Part shown: positions 40,472-52,900 of the stretch, one piece after another
Layout of the letters: the number at the start of each line of letters is the position of its first letter
How positions within the stretch are numbered: the stretch's first letter is position 1
Assembly (NCBI RefSeq): GCF_011075055.1
Contig: NC_058149.1
Coordinates: 7,508,449 to 7,572,448, forward strand
From: Mangifera indica
Lineage: Eukaryota > Streptophyta > Magnoliopsida > Sapindales > Anacardiaceae
DNA: 64,000 bases
Direction: 5' to 3'
The notes under the pieces: generated by a model
Databases searched by the model: none
Told to the model about the DNA's origin: nothing
The model's input: only the letters and a program-made list of their open reading frames with translations
Program-made: the position numbers and the translations under genes

Positions 40472-41055
40472 AAAGATAATTCATAGTAACATAGTCAATA
40501 AAGGGTTTAGTAAAAAATCAATCGCCATCATACTTACCTTTCCTCCGATGACAAGCTAGTTTTCACATGGCTAGAAGTAATCCTCAATAATTCTCTCGTA
40601 TCCAAGGATCCTAAAATCATAAAATCACTATTAATTCCCTCTGTTTAGCTCTAAAAAATGCTGAAAAAGTGTCAGCTAAATGCATTTGAGTCCTTTTTAT
40701 TTTCATTGTAACGCTCAATACACGACCATATATCTTATCATACACAAGCGTGTATGTTGTTATCCATTAATGACAATTTTTGAAATTATTGCAAAATTGA
40801 TTTTTATCCAAAATTCAAATGCATTGACCATACACAGGTGTGTACTCCAGTATACATGAGTTTGTATATCTTCCAAACTTAATCAATTTCATGCATCACA
40901 TGAGGAAAGACTATTTTGCCCTTGCCATCATACACACGGGCGTGTGACCTTTCCACACAACCTTGCAACCCAACAACAATTTAATCACAATTACACAAGC
41001 ATATTTGAGAGGTAAAAAGACCACATTTATCTTAGACGTATATATGGGTATTATA
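38649..41055 (-). mobile_element. Complete solo gypsy LTR inside the copia element
   Basis: A 2407-bp sequence from TGTAACACC (38649) to TATTATA (41055), matching LTR-B in size and in many internal segments. It is flanked by ATATG (38644-38648) and GTATG (41056-41060), a target duplication with one mismatch. No internal gypsy coding sequence is present, so it is a solo LTR left by recombination. Copia coding similarity resumes immediately after it. Includes an (AC)n(AT)n microsatellite and the ACACGGGCGTGT palindrome (40934-40945). Confidence 0.75.
40401..40470. repeat. (AC)25(AT)10 microsatellite
   Basis: AC dinucleotides fill 40401-40450 and AT dinucleotides fill 40451-40470, inside the solo LTR. 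Confidence 0.95.
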
Positions 41056-41060
41056 GTATG

Positions 41061-42610
41061 CTATCTTTATGTCTTCTTTTACTTGGCATTCCATCATGGT
41101 CATGTTTCATCCTCTCAATTAAAGTTTTTATGTTTTAGTGGTATTTTAGGGAATAATAAAAATGATCATTTTGATTGTATTTCTTGTGAACATAGCAAAA
41201 ATCATGTTTTACCTTTCAATAATAGCATTTCTATTTGTTCTACTATTTTTTATCTTGTGCATATTGGTATTTAGGGACCATCTCTTCTACCTACCATGGG
41301 AGATGTCCTTTATTTTGTGATTTTTGTTGGTGACTTTTCTTAATTCACTTGGATACATTTTATGAAAACCCATTCTCAATTGCCTAAACTTTATGCAACT
41401 TTTGTTACTCTTTTCAAAACACAATTTTCTAGTGTCATTAAAATTCTTTGAGCAAACTATGCTATGAAATGTAAAGATGCTAAACTTCTTACTAGTGTCT
41501 CCTAACATGACACTATTGTTCATAGGTCTTGTCTTGGTGCATCCCAACAAAATAATCGTACAAAATGCAAATACAAACACATTTTGGACATTGTTCGTAC
41601 TATTTTAATCTCTACATCATGTCTTGAGCGATTTTGGGGTGAAGTAGCTTTTACAACTATCTACACAATCAATCGTATTCCCATTATAGTGATTAATAGC
41701 CAAAACCTTTATGAACGGAATGGTTGTATGGTAAAAGTCCTGATTACAATGTTCTTAGAGTCTTTGTTCTTCTATAATCTCATGCATGATCAAAATTAGA
41801 ACTTCGTTTTAGGTTATGTTGCTTTTGGGGTTATGGTACTGAACATAAAGGATATCGTTGTTAGGATCCTGTTTCCAAATGTCTTCATATCTTTACCATG
41901 TTACTTTTTGGGAACATAAAATGTTCTCTTTTATGTCTGAGTTTTATTTGTTTGAACAAAATTCACCTTTCTTCACAAATTCATCTGTTGAGTTGTTTCC
42001 TAAGGCTTTGACCTTTACTAATCACAATGACATTACTCCATCTTCTTTTGATCTTTTAAAATGCAGGTCATACATATGATAACACTACAACTAGTCCTTA
42101 AGCATCCAACTCTTCTTTAGATTCTGAGCTTCCATAAAGTTTTCCCTTATCTCAAAATAATAAACCCACTAGAATACATTAACCATCTATTTATTTATGT
42201 GATTATCATTGTTACTCTACTATTGTCTATTTGCATGAACCTTCATTTTACATAGAAGCTAGTACTAATTCTCTTTGATAACAAGCAATGCAAGAAGAAT
42301 TGCATGCCTTAACAAAGAGTCATACTCAGGACTTGGTTGACTTATTGCCTACTAAATCTATTGTGGGATGTAAATAGGTTTACAAAATTATAACTCATGT
42401 CGATGACTCAGTGGAACGTTATAAAGCTCGGTTAATTACAAAGATATTAACTCAGGAGCATGAGATTGATTATAAGGAAACATTTGCTTCAGTTGCTTAC
42501 ACACACATCGCTTTTATTCACAGTCTTATACCTATTATAGCTATCCGAAAATGACAATTTTTTCATATGGATGTAAAAAATGTCTTTTTAAATGATGATG
42601 ATGCCATTTG
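41061..42610 (+). pseudogene. Copia element relic, 3' part (integrase to reverse transcriptase)
   Basis: Continues the copia relic. The pre-integrase and integrase regions (41061-41760) contain HFDCISCEHSKNHVLPFNNS, DIVRTILISTSCLERFWGEV and similar. The reverse transcriptase start (42297-42603) contains EELHALTKSHTQDLVDLLP and ERYKARLITKILTQEHEIDY. In-frame stops occur (for example the TAG at about 42374). Similarity ends near 42610, before the catalytic YVDD region, so the 3' end is lost. Confidence 0.75.
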
Positions 42611-43060
42611 GGGAATAGTAGGTTGAGGAGGTGATGCAATAAGATTGGTTGTTATTTGGAATGGTTTATTTTGATTTTCATGAAAGAGTCTATGTGACTC
42701 TCAATTACTGATTTTTGGCTGGACACCCCACCAGATCCTTTGTCAATTTCATCCCACTTCATCATCTTTTCAATTAAGGTTAATAACATCTTAAAATGAC
42801 GACACTAGTGACAATTTTCCGTTAATTAACTGGTACTGTTCTCGACGATTTTCATTTTGGTTCGTAAGTCTCTCAATTCCTCAACTTTTTTTTTTTCTTA
42901 TACCCCTAAGCTATTCTCCATTCTTGTGTTTCCCACCCATATGAAAACAAACAAATATTAAATACCGGTGGATCTTGACTCTCATGCCAATATTTGGATC
43001 TCAAGTCTCTCCAGCCAAGTTTATAAAGGACACAAAAAAATTATGAGGAAAAAAAGAAAA
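42611..43060. other. Spacer left of the triterpene synthase array
   Basis: No gene recognised. Sequence shared with the region left of the third synthase begins at about 43062. Confidence 0.4.
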
Positions 43061-43596
43061 CTGTTATTGAAAGAACTGTAATTACAAACATTGATGTCAT
43101 TAACTAGGCGCGGCAGCTGTTTTTTATAATGCCTACGTAGCTTCTCTGCCCCGATTGCCATGCTTTTATTTTCTCACTGCTGAAATAGATAACATCACTC
43201 ATCTTATATTACTAATTTTTAAACCCCTCCAGTCTTCTTAGTAAATTTTTTGGCTTGTTGAACGGCCATCTCTTGCCTTATTCATCAGCTACTAAATGCC
43301 TTATCTGCATCTTTTTCTTCTGTCTGTTTCTTGTAAACCCTATCACTTTATCCTTCCGCTGCCTTCTTCGATACGTTGCTTTAATCGCGGGCCTTACAAT
43401 ATATGACATATAAAACTCACCTATTACATCACAGTACTATCACTCTGACATTTCTTATTATTTTTGCACACTATCTTCACTGATATCTCACATCTTCTAA
43501 CAAACTGGTATATTGTGGTTTCTATGTTCATTCTTTCTTCACCGGGTGTGAATGTTGTGACCACTAGTTTCATCTCATGCTTTTATTTTATAGTAT

Positions 43597-46500
43597 TTAC
43601 ACAAATTTAACACGACGTCGATATTCTCCAAGGGCCCATATAGGAAAGATGTTTCGGTACGATGCGTAATTTAGTGTACAATTCTTCATATAAACTCCTG
43701 TAATTTCCTGTTGAGGGAAGTCACCATCCTCCATCTGTGAATTGATCAACAACCTTATTCCGCGATGGATGGGCGTTGGATCTACTTCAGCCTAAATTAA
43801 ATATAACATTTCCCATCAAGTTATAGCCATTGTCAAAGACAACATCATTATCAGTATCATTACGTGATGTTTGTGAAAGATTATTATAATACTAACCTGT
43901 CCTGCACCAATTAGAGCCAACAAAGCCCATGCTGTTTGTACTAAATTTGCTCGGTTACCTTCTAGATTTGTATAAACCTACATATAGGAAAAAGTATTGC
44001 CACACTTACACAACACGATCGTAGCTTCTGTTGTAAGTTACGGAATTGATAGATTTTGATGTTACCTCATTTTGGCTTGAAAGATAACTCTCCCCCCATC
44101 CACCACAAGGTAATTGCTTTGATAATAGAAATTCACATGCTTTGCGCAACACAGTACTGTTGCTGCAGTTTTTTCCACAGGCTGCAAGTCCCTCTACTGC
44201 AAACCATGCCCCGTAGGTGTAGCAAATTCCCCAGAAACCATACCTAGTTAAGGTTAAATCACAAAATGTAACTATTGTTGGTTGAGTATAAATTTCCAAA
44301 GGGTGCAATTGAATTCTAGAAAACCTTACCACGAACCATCAGGCTTTTGTGTGTCTTCGATGTAATGAATTGCATTTAAGATGGACCTATCTATTTCCTT
44401 CCTCCGATGCTCAGGATGTAACTTTCTGAAGAGTGTCAGACCTTGAATTGCAGATGAAGTGCACTCTACATACCTAGAGGATTATGTTATTGCAAAATCA
44501 TCAATAATATTTAAATACAATGTCACAGAAAAATGTTAACTTTGCTGCCAAATAGACATTACTCTGTTTCAACGAGAGCATTTCCAAAGAACTCTGTAGG
44601 GTTGAACTTCTGCGTGAGAACAAGATAAAAAGTAATTAGAAATGTTGAGTGAATACTTCCGTTACCTGGTAACAAGTTACAGTCTCTAAGCTGTAATTTG
44701 AAACATGTTTACAAAAAGTCAAGTTTTGTCAAATTTACCTCCAACAAACGGTTAGCTCTGTGAGGCTCCCAAGCTGGGAAACCACCATTTCTACTCTGCA
44801 TTAGACATTATGTAAACACGTATAGTCAGTGAGGCAATATATCTACTAAGACTAGAGGAAAAACATATTCTACTTCGGCAATATAATATTATCTAAAATC
44901 TCAACTTAAACTTTTGTGCTAGGAGTTTGTGAAATTATATCTTTTAGCAGATTTTGTCCACAGAAAAGACTACAAATAGTTTAAGTTCGGATTTGAAGTC
45001 TGCATGTTTGTAAGTTTTCTCGAGAACTTTGACATAAATGGATGATAAGTGGAATTCTTGATTACTTGCAATGAAAGAATAACATTGATGGCATCATATA
45101 AGCGCCCTGTTTCCAGTTTTTCACCAACAAGATGTGATGGCATTTGTGAAAATAAGAGTGCAGCCTTTAAACCTTCTGAAGTACAGTCGGAGACTTGCCA
45201 ACCCTGGTCTTGCGTTGGAAATGTCCATGAACCTTTAGAGATGTGCCTGTACATTGAAGAGAAATTGCCCGAAGGGTTTTCTCTTACCTTTATTTATAGC
45301 AACAACTTTTTAGTGAGTTAAAAATTAGATAGTGACAATTAGGAGTATTAAATAATCAATTAGTTGCAATTAAGATTCAATCACCTGTGAAGCTTTTACA
45401 AAGTCATGTGCCTTACGAAGTGTTTGTCCATATTCTTCAGCTAGATTACTTGAGATAATTGCTTGGATGGCTAAAGCAGCATCCCACATTTGAGAACCGA
45501 CACTCTGCATCATGTTATTGAAATAGAATTCACATGAGTACTATCCACGGGGCATGTATTAATTGTATAATTTTTTATTTTTAGATAAATCTAAAGCCAT
45601 CTCTGACCTGAAATTTTAAGCCATCTTCAGCCATCCAATAGTAGTCAGGCAATCGAGCTAGATGGCGCTTGTATGCCTCCGAATTTGGATCGTCAGCCCA
45701 ACATGCTACAAGGCATAACACCTGAATGCGATACAATTAATTAATTTGAGAATGCAAAATTTAAAGGATTACTAACAATGAAGAGGATTTTTGTTATGTC
45801 AAACTTCAATACCTTTTCAACACATCCAATGCAAATGTATCGGCTATTTTCATCTTCATAATGTAGATGTTGAATTGCAACTTTGAGTGCTTTTTCTCTT
45901 GCTATAGAAAAAGGCCAACGGTTCAATAAAGGTTCAGCAACGTGGTATAGAAATCCCCATGTTAAATCTTGAATTAAAGGGTGTGGATAGTAGAGATCCT
46001 CCTGCAGATTGATCATAAAAAATAAATACATATACGCTTTGGTAACTAATAAATAAGGAATCCAATTAATCAAGCATTACAAACCTTCGCAACTGTATTT
46101 CGGGATTTATTCCAGTTGACGAGATGATAAGGTTCATTGAAAAGCTCTTGTCTTAGTGATCGTATCAATGGTGTGATTTGTCCAACAAACCTCTTTCCAT
46201 ATAGATATGACATTGGCATGTAAACTAACCGACAATAGCATAATATGTTTCCTGCATTCACAATTTCAATTAGAAAATTGATGCATTTGTGGATTTGAAT
46301 TTAACTTTGAGGCAAACTACTTGTTTCACAGAAAACATTTACCTGGATGAATGGGGAAGATGTTCGGAAGGAGCCAGACCTCAGGCGGTATAGGGTTGCA
46401 GCCGGACCACTCATAGATTCCAAGCACCGAAAGCCAAAACTTTCCCCAAGACGGAATGGCCACGAGACCTCCATGATCAAGAATCCACTGGCGGCCCCTG

Positions 46501-47723
46501 GCCATAGCCATGTCCTCACCATCGTCAGCTCCCTCTCCAAGCAATCTCAAGGCTATGTAGCTTAGTGCTGAACCAAACATTGTGCTGTGACCCTCTATGT
46601 GTAGTCCCCAACCTCCATCTTCATTCTGCCATTATACAATCAATCTCACATTCAAATAAATAATTTTCAAATATTGAAAAGGATTTGATTACTGTAAATA
46701 TACAAAAGCTTAACTGAAGCAGTATAATACCTGATGATTGTATAGGTAGCGTTTGATTTCCTTATGGTGTTCTGGTGACAATACATCATTAAGTCCTCTA
46801 GTCACATATAAAGCCATCACCTGCTCATCACATTATTAGATGGTAATCTTCTTAGTAATCAATTAAATATTAAAAAATAGGGGAACATATAATTGCTAAT
46901 TGTAGAAGGGCAATGATATCTGTAAGTTTTTTTTTATACATATATGGATATGTCATGTTATAATTAGATATTATTTTATTATTAATTTAAAATTATTCAA
47001 TTATATTATAATATATCTATGTATGTATATATTTATATACTAAAATTATATACACATAGTTTTATAGATCTAATTTCATAAATTAAAATGAGGCAAATAT
47101 TGTTGTCAAGGAATGATAATAGAAGTGATGAGGAAGGCAATTACCAAAGGCTGGATGTAAAAAAGTGGGCCAGCAGATTCACAAGGCCAGTGGCCATCAT
47201 GTGCTTGAATGGAAGAGAAAAAGTTTATGGCTCTTCTTAGTGTATTAGTCACTGCTTCCTCTGTTATCTCCTCTTCCTCTTTCACCGTAACTCGTGGAAT
47301 TTCCCCACAAGGATTTTCCTTTTTAAACTGTTACATCTCAGAACCCACAACCACAAATTAATTCATTAAATTTGAAAGATGTAACTGTTAGCGTCAGTCC
47401 AACATCCATAATCAAGGAGGTGTTTATTGATTAATATTCATGATTACTACTTGCATTAATTGACTGTCCTTTTTGTTTTGTTTTATTCTCTGACTGCATA
47501 AGAAATAGATTAATTAAGATTCACATACCTGCATTCTCATCAACAAATCTGCACTTTGTTTAACTCGAAACCGATTCTTCTTAAATTCTCGGCGAACTTT
47601 TTCCACTTGGGCAAGTTCTTCAGGGGTTCCGGCCGTCGGATCAAACTCCCAATGCTGCCTTCCGATGTGATTATTAACTGAGCTCAGCCATTCCCCGTCT
47701 TGAGCTATCTTCAGCTTCCACAT
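43597..47723 (-). CDS. Oxidosqualene cyclase 1 (dammarane-type triterpene synthase)
   Basis: Predicted to cyclise 2,3-oxidosqualene to a triterpene alcohol at the ER. Fifteen exons (minus): 47529-47723, 47145-47327, 46731-46820, 46343-46625, 46085-46251, 45813-46001, 45608-45721, 45385-45504, 45066-45287, 44739-44795, 44563-44609, 44330-44473, 44066-44243, 43897-43977, 43597-43791; 754 aa, the usual family length. Landmarks: ADLLMRMQ end of exon 1; [20 protein letters not shown] (QW motif, 156 on); NILCYCR (252-258), close to the MLCYCR of lupeol synthases and unlike the MWCYCR of beta-amyrin synthases; SDCTSE with catalytic Asp481, where DCTAE is usual; further QW motifs QKPDGSW, QLPCGGW, QMEDGDF. 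The GPLF and AWEP segments place it with lupeol/beta-amyrin-type cyclases, not cycloartenol synthase. Met253 is replaced by Ile. The exact product is not predictable. Confidence 0.93.
46913..47066. mobile_element. Palindromic MITE relic in intron 3 of synthase 1
   Basis: AT-rich insert with TAATTTAAAATTATTCAATTA and ATACACATAGTTTTA words, as in the element at 21335-21507. Intron 3 is 324 bp here, 278 bp in gene 3 and only 82 bp in gene 2, which lacks the insert. Confidence 0.5.
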
Positions 47724-48082
47724 GATCTTTTATCTATTATGGAAGATCTGTTATTAAAATGGCTAAACATTTATTTAAAAAAAAAGTAGTATATATATAG
47801 ATCAAAAAACAGCATAGTTTGCTTTAATACATATTACAATTTGAAAGATACTTGGGACAGTTATAATATATAAAGCGCTTAGCAGAAATCATCAAAAAGT
47901 GTCCTTGTTAATTTTGAGGTATCTATGTCGATTCCTCATTGAAACGCCTGCTCTGAACAGACCAAGACCAAGAAGAAGGTGGATCAAAACCTTTTTTACA
48001 GAAACTACCAAACAGGACAGAAGAAGAAGATTGCTCACAAGGAATCAAATAAAACAAGTAGCAAATGCAGTAGAATTCTCAT

Positions 48083-48184
48083 ACCTATTTGAATGGAGCA
48101 GAAAAACGAAGTTGACAATACAGACTTTAGAGTGAATTGGTATAAAAGACGCAAAATTCTAGGCATTAGAGTATCGTACTTATA
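48083..48184 (-). promoter_or_regulatory. Promoter core and leader exon of synthase 1
   Basis: On the minus strand a TATAAGT box (48178-48184) is aligned with TATAAAT in genes 2 and 3. It is followed by a short untranslated exon and a donor at 48084 (AATAG|GTATGAG). The matching acceptor (AATAACAG) ends at 47748, giving a leader intron of about 337 bp just before the start codon. Inferred by comparing the three copies. Confidence 0.5.
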
Positions 48185-48244
48185 GCGACGAGAGAGTGAG
48201 AGGCAGTCACATGATGACCCACAGTGGCGGCAGGTGACGGTTGA

Positions 48245-48545
48245 ACGTTGTGAAGGCCAAAGGACTTAATCCCACCCAAATTTCCTCTCAACTAAAATCC
48301 CCTTAACTCAAATATGTACTATTTAATCTTAAAAATCTTAAATATGTACTCATATGAAGTTAAAATTTATAATTTTATAAATAAAATTATGATTTTATCT
48401 ATAATATTAAAATTAAATTAAAATTAAATTTTTTTTTTAATCTAAACTTTAAAACCTAAATATTTCTCTATTAACCCAAATTTAAAAAAATGATAGTTTT
48501 CTTTTAGAATTTAGTTTTCAGATTTTCAACATTAAATCTGACATT
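48245..48545. mobile_element. Fragment resembling the long-inverted-repeat MITE
   Basis: The AAAGGACTTAATCCCACCCA start and the following AAAATTATGATTTTA-like part resemble the left arm of the elements at 11-842 and 21722-22562. Only one arm is seen, and divergence is high. Confidence 0.3.
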
Positions 48546-48597
48546 GTCATTGGTGATGAATATCTCTTCATACCTTTTCTCCCTCCGGCAGCTGGAA

Positions 48598-48970
48598 GCT
48601 TGGATGGCAAAAGTGGCATCCCACATTTGACAAACGAAAGTCTACATTATGTTATTGAAATAGAATTCACATCAGTTCTATCCATGGCATGTATTAATTG
48701 AATGATTTTTTTATTTTTTGATAAATCTAAAGCCAACTCTGACCTGAAATGTTGAGCCATCTTCAGCCATCCAATAGTAGTCAGGCAGTCTAGCTAGATG
48801 GCGTTTGTATGCCTCCGAATTCGGATCTTCAGCCCAACATGCAACAAGGCATAGCAACTGAGTGGGATACAATTAATTAGTTTGGGAATGTAAAATTTAA
48901 AGGATAACTAACAATAAAGAGGATTTTTGTTATGTCTAAATTCAGTACCCTTTCAACACATCCAATGCAC
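48598..48970 (-). pseudogene. Oxidosqualene cyclase fragment (exons 6-8)
   Basis: A fourth, broken copy. It holds part of exon 8 (48598-48642), a full-length exon 7 (48744-48857, 114 nt, still open, reading [13 protein letters not shown] at its end) and the last bases of exon 6 (about 48949-48970), with the introns between them. Nothing else of the gene is present on either side. The exon 7 bases (GAAGATCCGAATTCGGAG) match gene 2 better than genes 1 or 3. The exon 7 acceptor is retained, but the exon 8 frame is damaged. Probably left by unequal crossing-over or an aborted duplication. Confidence 0.85.
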
Positions 48971-49984
48971 TTGAGACAGGTGCTCAATCGGCTGCATCAA
49001 AGATGCGTATGACAGTGAGACTCCATCGAGATTATACGTAAAGAATATCGTAATTATTGTAAATGTCTACTAAGTTTTACAACTCACATATTTATTTTTG
49101 CGGTGTTACAAGTAAGAAAAATAGTAAGATAGAAGGGGAGGTGAGTGGTCAGCACGTTAAACTGTGTTTTTGGCTACAATTATTTTTATTTGATTTATTT
49201 TTATAATCACTTAGTTTATAGAATTCATACATCTTAGAGTTATTAGTATCATCTGTAATTACTGAATTTATTTGGGAACATTTTGACATGCTCATGAATT
49301 TCCAATAAATGCTTCGGGATGATTTTCATAAACATCAAGTTGCATTTTATTATTATCATTTCTTCATATTAAAAAGAAAAAAAAAAACAACCACAAGTAA
49401 CATGTCACCTCGAGATAATTACCGTAAGGGGTATGTTCCTGAAGTAGGGTGTTACATTGCTATTCTTTATTTCTCGCTGCTTAAATACATACATTACCAC
49501 ATTACTCAATCCTATATTACTAATTTTTATACCACTTCTGCCTTCATAGTAAACTTCCTGCCTAATTCAACTGCCGCCTCTTGCCTTGCTCAAGTTGCCA
49601 CTCTACAGTGAATCAGCTACCTGCCTTATTCCATAGATACCTCTTGCCTTATTCATCAGCTACTAAATGCCTTAACTGCATCATTTTTCTTATCTGTTTC
49701 CTGTAAACCTTCATCACTTTATCCTTCCGCTGCCTCCTTTGATACGTTGCTTTAATTGGGGCCTAACAATATGTGACATTTAAAACTTACCTATTACATG
49801 ACAGTATTATCACTTTGACATTTCTGAATATTTTTGCAGACTTGATGAGGGAAACATTTACGTCTTCACTGATATTTGACATCTCTGACAAACTGGTATA
49901 TTGTGGTCTCTATATTTATTCTTTCTTCACCCGGTGTGAATGTTTTGACCATTAGTTTCATCTCATGCTTTTATTTTATAGTAT
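48971..49984. other. Spacer and 3' flank of synthase 2
   Basis: From about 49440 to 49984 it is the counterpart of the 3' flanks of gene 1 (about 43160-43596) and gene 3 (about 58210-58721), with shared CTTTATCCTTCC(G/A)CTGCCT and TGATACGTTGCTTTAAT words. The part 48980-49457 ends GGGTGTTACA (49447-49456), which looks like the end of a gypsy LTR; this is weak evidence. Confidence 0.45.
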
Positions 49985-52900
49985 TTACACAAATAAAACA
50001 CGACGGCGATATTCTCCAAGAGCCCATATAGGAAAGATGTTTCGGTATGAAGAGTAATTTAGTGTACAATTCCTCATAAAAGCTCCTGTAATTTCCTGCT
50101 GAGGGAAGTCACCATCTTCCATCTGTGAATTGATCAACAACTTTATTCCCCGATGGATGGGTGTCGGATCTACTTCAGCCTAAATTTAACAAAACATTTC
50201 CCATCAAGTTATAACCATTGTCAAAGACAACATCATGATCAGTACCATTACTTGACGTTCGAGTGAGATTAGAATAAAACTGACCTGTCCTGCATCAATT
50301 AGAGACAACAAAGCCCATGCTGTGTGCACTAAATTTGCTCGGTTACCTTCTAGATTTGTATAAACCTATATATAGGAAAAAATATAGCTACACTTACACA
50401 ACACAAAACGTTGCTTAAGTTGTAAGTTACCGAGTCGATAGACTTTGATGTTACCTTATTTTGGCTCGAAAGATAACTCTCGCCCCATCCACCACAAGGT
50501 AATTGCTTTGATAATAAAAATTCACATGCTTTACGCAGCGCATGACTGTTTCTGTAGCTTTTTCCACAGGCTGCCAGTCCCCCTACTGCGAACCATGTCC
50601 CGTAGGTGAAGCAAATTCCCCAGCAACCATACCTAGTTTAGTTTAAACCACAAAATGTATCTATTGTTATTTGAGTACAAATTTCCGAGGGTATAACTGA
50701 ATTATAGAAAACCTTACCATGAACCATCAGGCCTTTGTGTGTCTTCAATGTAACGAATTGCATTTGAGATGCAATAATCTATTTCCTTCCTCCGATGCCC
50801 AGGATGTAACTTTCTGAAGAGTGTCAAACCTTGAATTGCAGATGAAGTGCACTCCACATACCTAGAGGATTACGTTGTTCCAAAATCATCATTAATATTT
50901 GCATATGATATTACAGCAAAATGTTAACTTTGCTGTCAAATAGACATTACTCTGTTTCAATGAGGGTATCTTCAAAGAACTCTGTAGGATTGAACTTCTG
51001 CATGAGAACAAGATAAAAAGTCATTATAAATGTCGAGTGAATACTTCCCTTACCTAGTAACTGGTTGCAGTCTATAAGCTGCAATTTGAATTGTTTTTAC
51101 AAAAAGGACAAGTTTGTCAAAAAGTTGTCAAATTTACCTCCAACCAACGGTACGCTCTTTGAGGCTCCCAAGCTGTGAAACCACCATTTCTACTCTGCAT
51201 TAGACATTATGTAAACATGTATAGTCAGTGAGGTAATATATCTACGAAGACTAGAGGAAAAACATATTCTACTTGGGCAATATAATATTATAAAAAATCT
51301 GAACTTAAACTTTTGTGCCAGGAGTTCGTGAAATCACATCTTTTAGCAGATTTTGTCCATAGAAAAAGACACCAAATAGTTTAAGTTCGGATTTTAATTC
51401 TTCATGTTTACAAGCTTTCTCGAGAATATTGACATAAATGGATGATAAGTGGAATTCTTGATTACTTGCAAGGAAAGAATAACATTGACGGCATCGTATA
51501 AGCGCTCTGTTTCCAGTTTTTCACCAACAAGATGTGATGGCATTTGTGAAAATAGTAGTGCAACCTTTAAACCTTCTGAAGTACAGTCGGAGACTTGCCA
51601 ACCATGGTCTTGCGTTGAAAATGTCCATGAACCTTTAGAGATGTGCCTGTACATTGAAGAGAAATTGCCCGAAGGGTTTTCTCTTACCTTTATTTATAGC
51701 AATAACATTTTCAGTGAGTTAAGATTTAGATGGTGACAATCAGGAGTATTAAATATTTAATTAGTTGCAATTAAGATTTAATCACCTGTGAAGCTTTCAC
51801 AAAGTCGTGTGCCTTACGAAGTGTTTGTCCATATTCTCCAGCTAGATTAGCTGAGATAATTGCTTGGATGGCAAAAGCAGCATCCCACATTTGACAACCG
51901 AAAGACTGCATTATGTTATTGAAATAGAATTCACATAAGTTCTATCCATGGGCATGTATTAATTGTATAATTCTTTTATTTTTTGATAAATCTAAAGCCA
52001 TCTCTGACCTGAAATTTTAAGCCATCTTCAGCCATCCAGTAGTAGTCAGGCAGTCTAGCTAGATGGCGTTTGTATGCCTCCGAATTCGGATCTTCAGCCC
52101 AACATGCAATAAGGCATAACACCTGAGTGGGATACAATTATTTAGTCTGGGAATGTGAAATTTAAAGGATAACTAACAATAATGAGGATTTTTGCTATGT
52201 CTAAATTCAGTACCTTTTCAACACATCCAATGCAAAGGTATTGGCTATTCTCATCTTCGTAATGTACATGTTGAATTGCAACTTTGAGTGCTTTTTCTCT
52301 CGCTATAGAAAAGGGCCAACGAGTCAATAAAGGTTCAGCAAAATGGTGTAGAAATCCCCATGTCAAATCTTGAATTAAAGGGTGTGGATTGTAGAGATCC
52401 TCCTGTAGATTGACCATCAAATATAAATACATATATACATATATACACATACGCTTCGTTAATTAATAAACAAGGAATCCAATAAATCAAGTATTACAAA
52501 CCTTTGCAACTGTATTTCGGGATTTATTCCAGTTAATAAGATGATAAGGTTCATTGTAAAGTTCTTGTCTTAGCGATCGAATCAATGGTGTGATTGGGCC
52601 AACAAACCTCTTTCCATACAGATACGACATTGGCATGTAAACTAACCGACAATAGCATAACATTTTTCCTGCATTTACATTTTCAATTAGAAAATTGATA
52701 CATTTGTAGACTTGTATTTAAGTTTGAGGTAAACCACTTGTTTCACAGAAAACATTTACCTGGATGGATGGGGAAGATCTTGGGAATAAGCCAGAACTCA
52801 GGCGGCATAGGGTTGCAGCCGGACCACTCATAGATTCCAAGCACCGAAACCCAAAACTTTCCCCAAGACGGAATGGCCACGAGACTGCCGTGATCAAGAA

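Noticed and set aside
42297..42603. Active copia reverse transcriptase
   Set aside because: In-frame stops and loss of the region with the catalytic YVDD motif.
46301..46580. Second open frame overlapping exon 4 of synthase 1 (and counterparts in genes 2 and 3)
   Set aside because: It is an out-of-frame shadow; the frame with the QW motif and correct splice phases is the real one.
48178..48184. Gene 1 as a pseudogene because of its altered TATA box
   Set aside because: All 15 exons, splice sites and catalytic residues are intact; one base in a TATA box is not proof of silencing.
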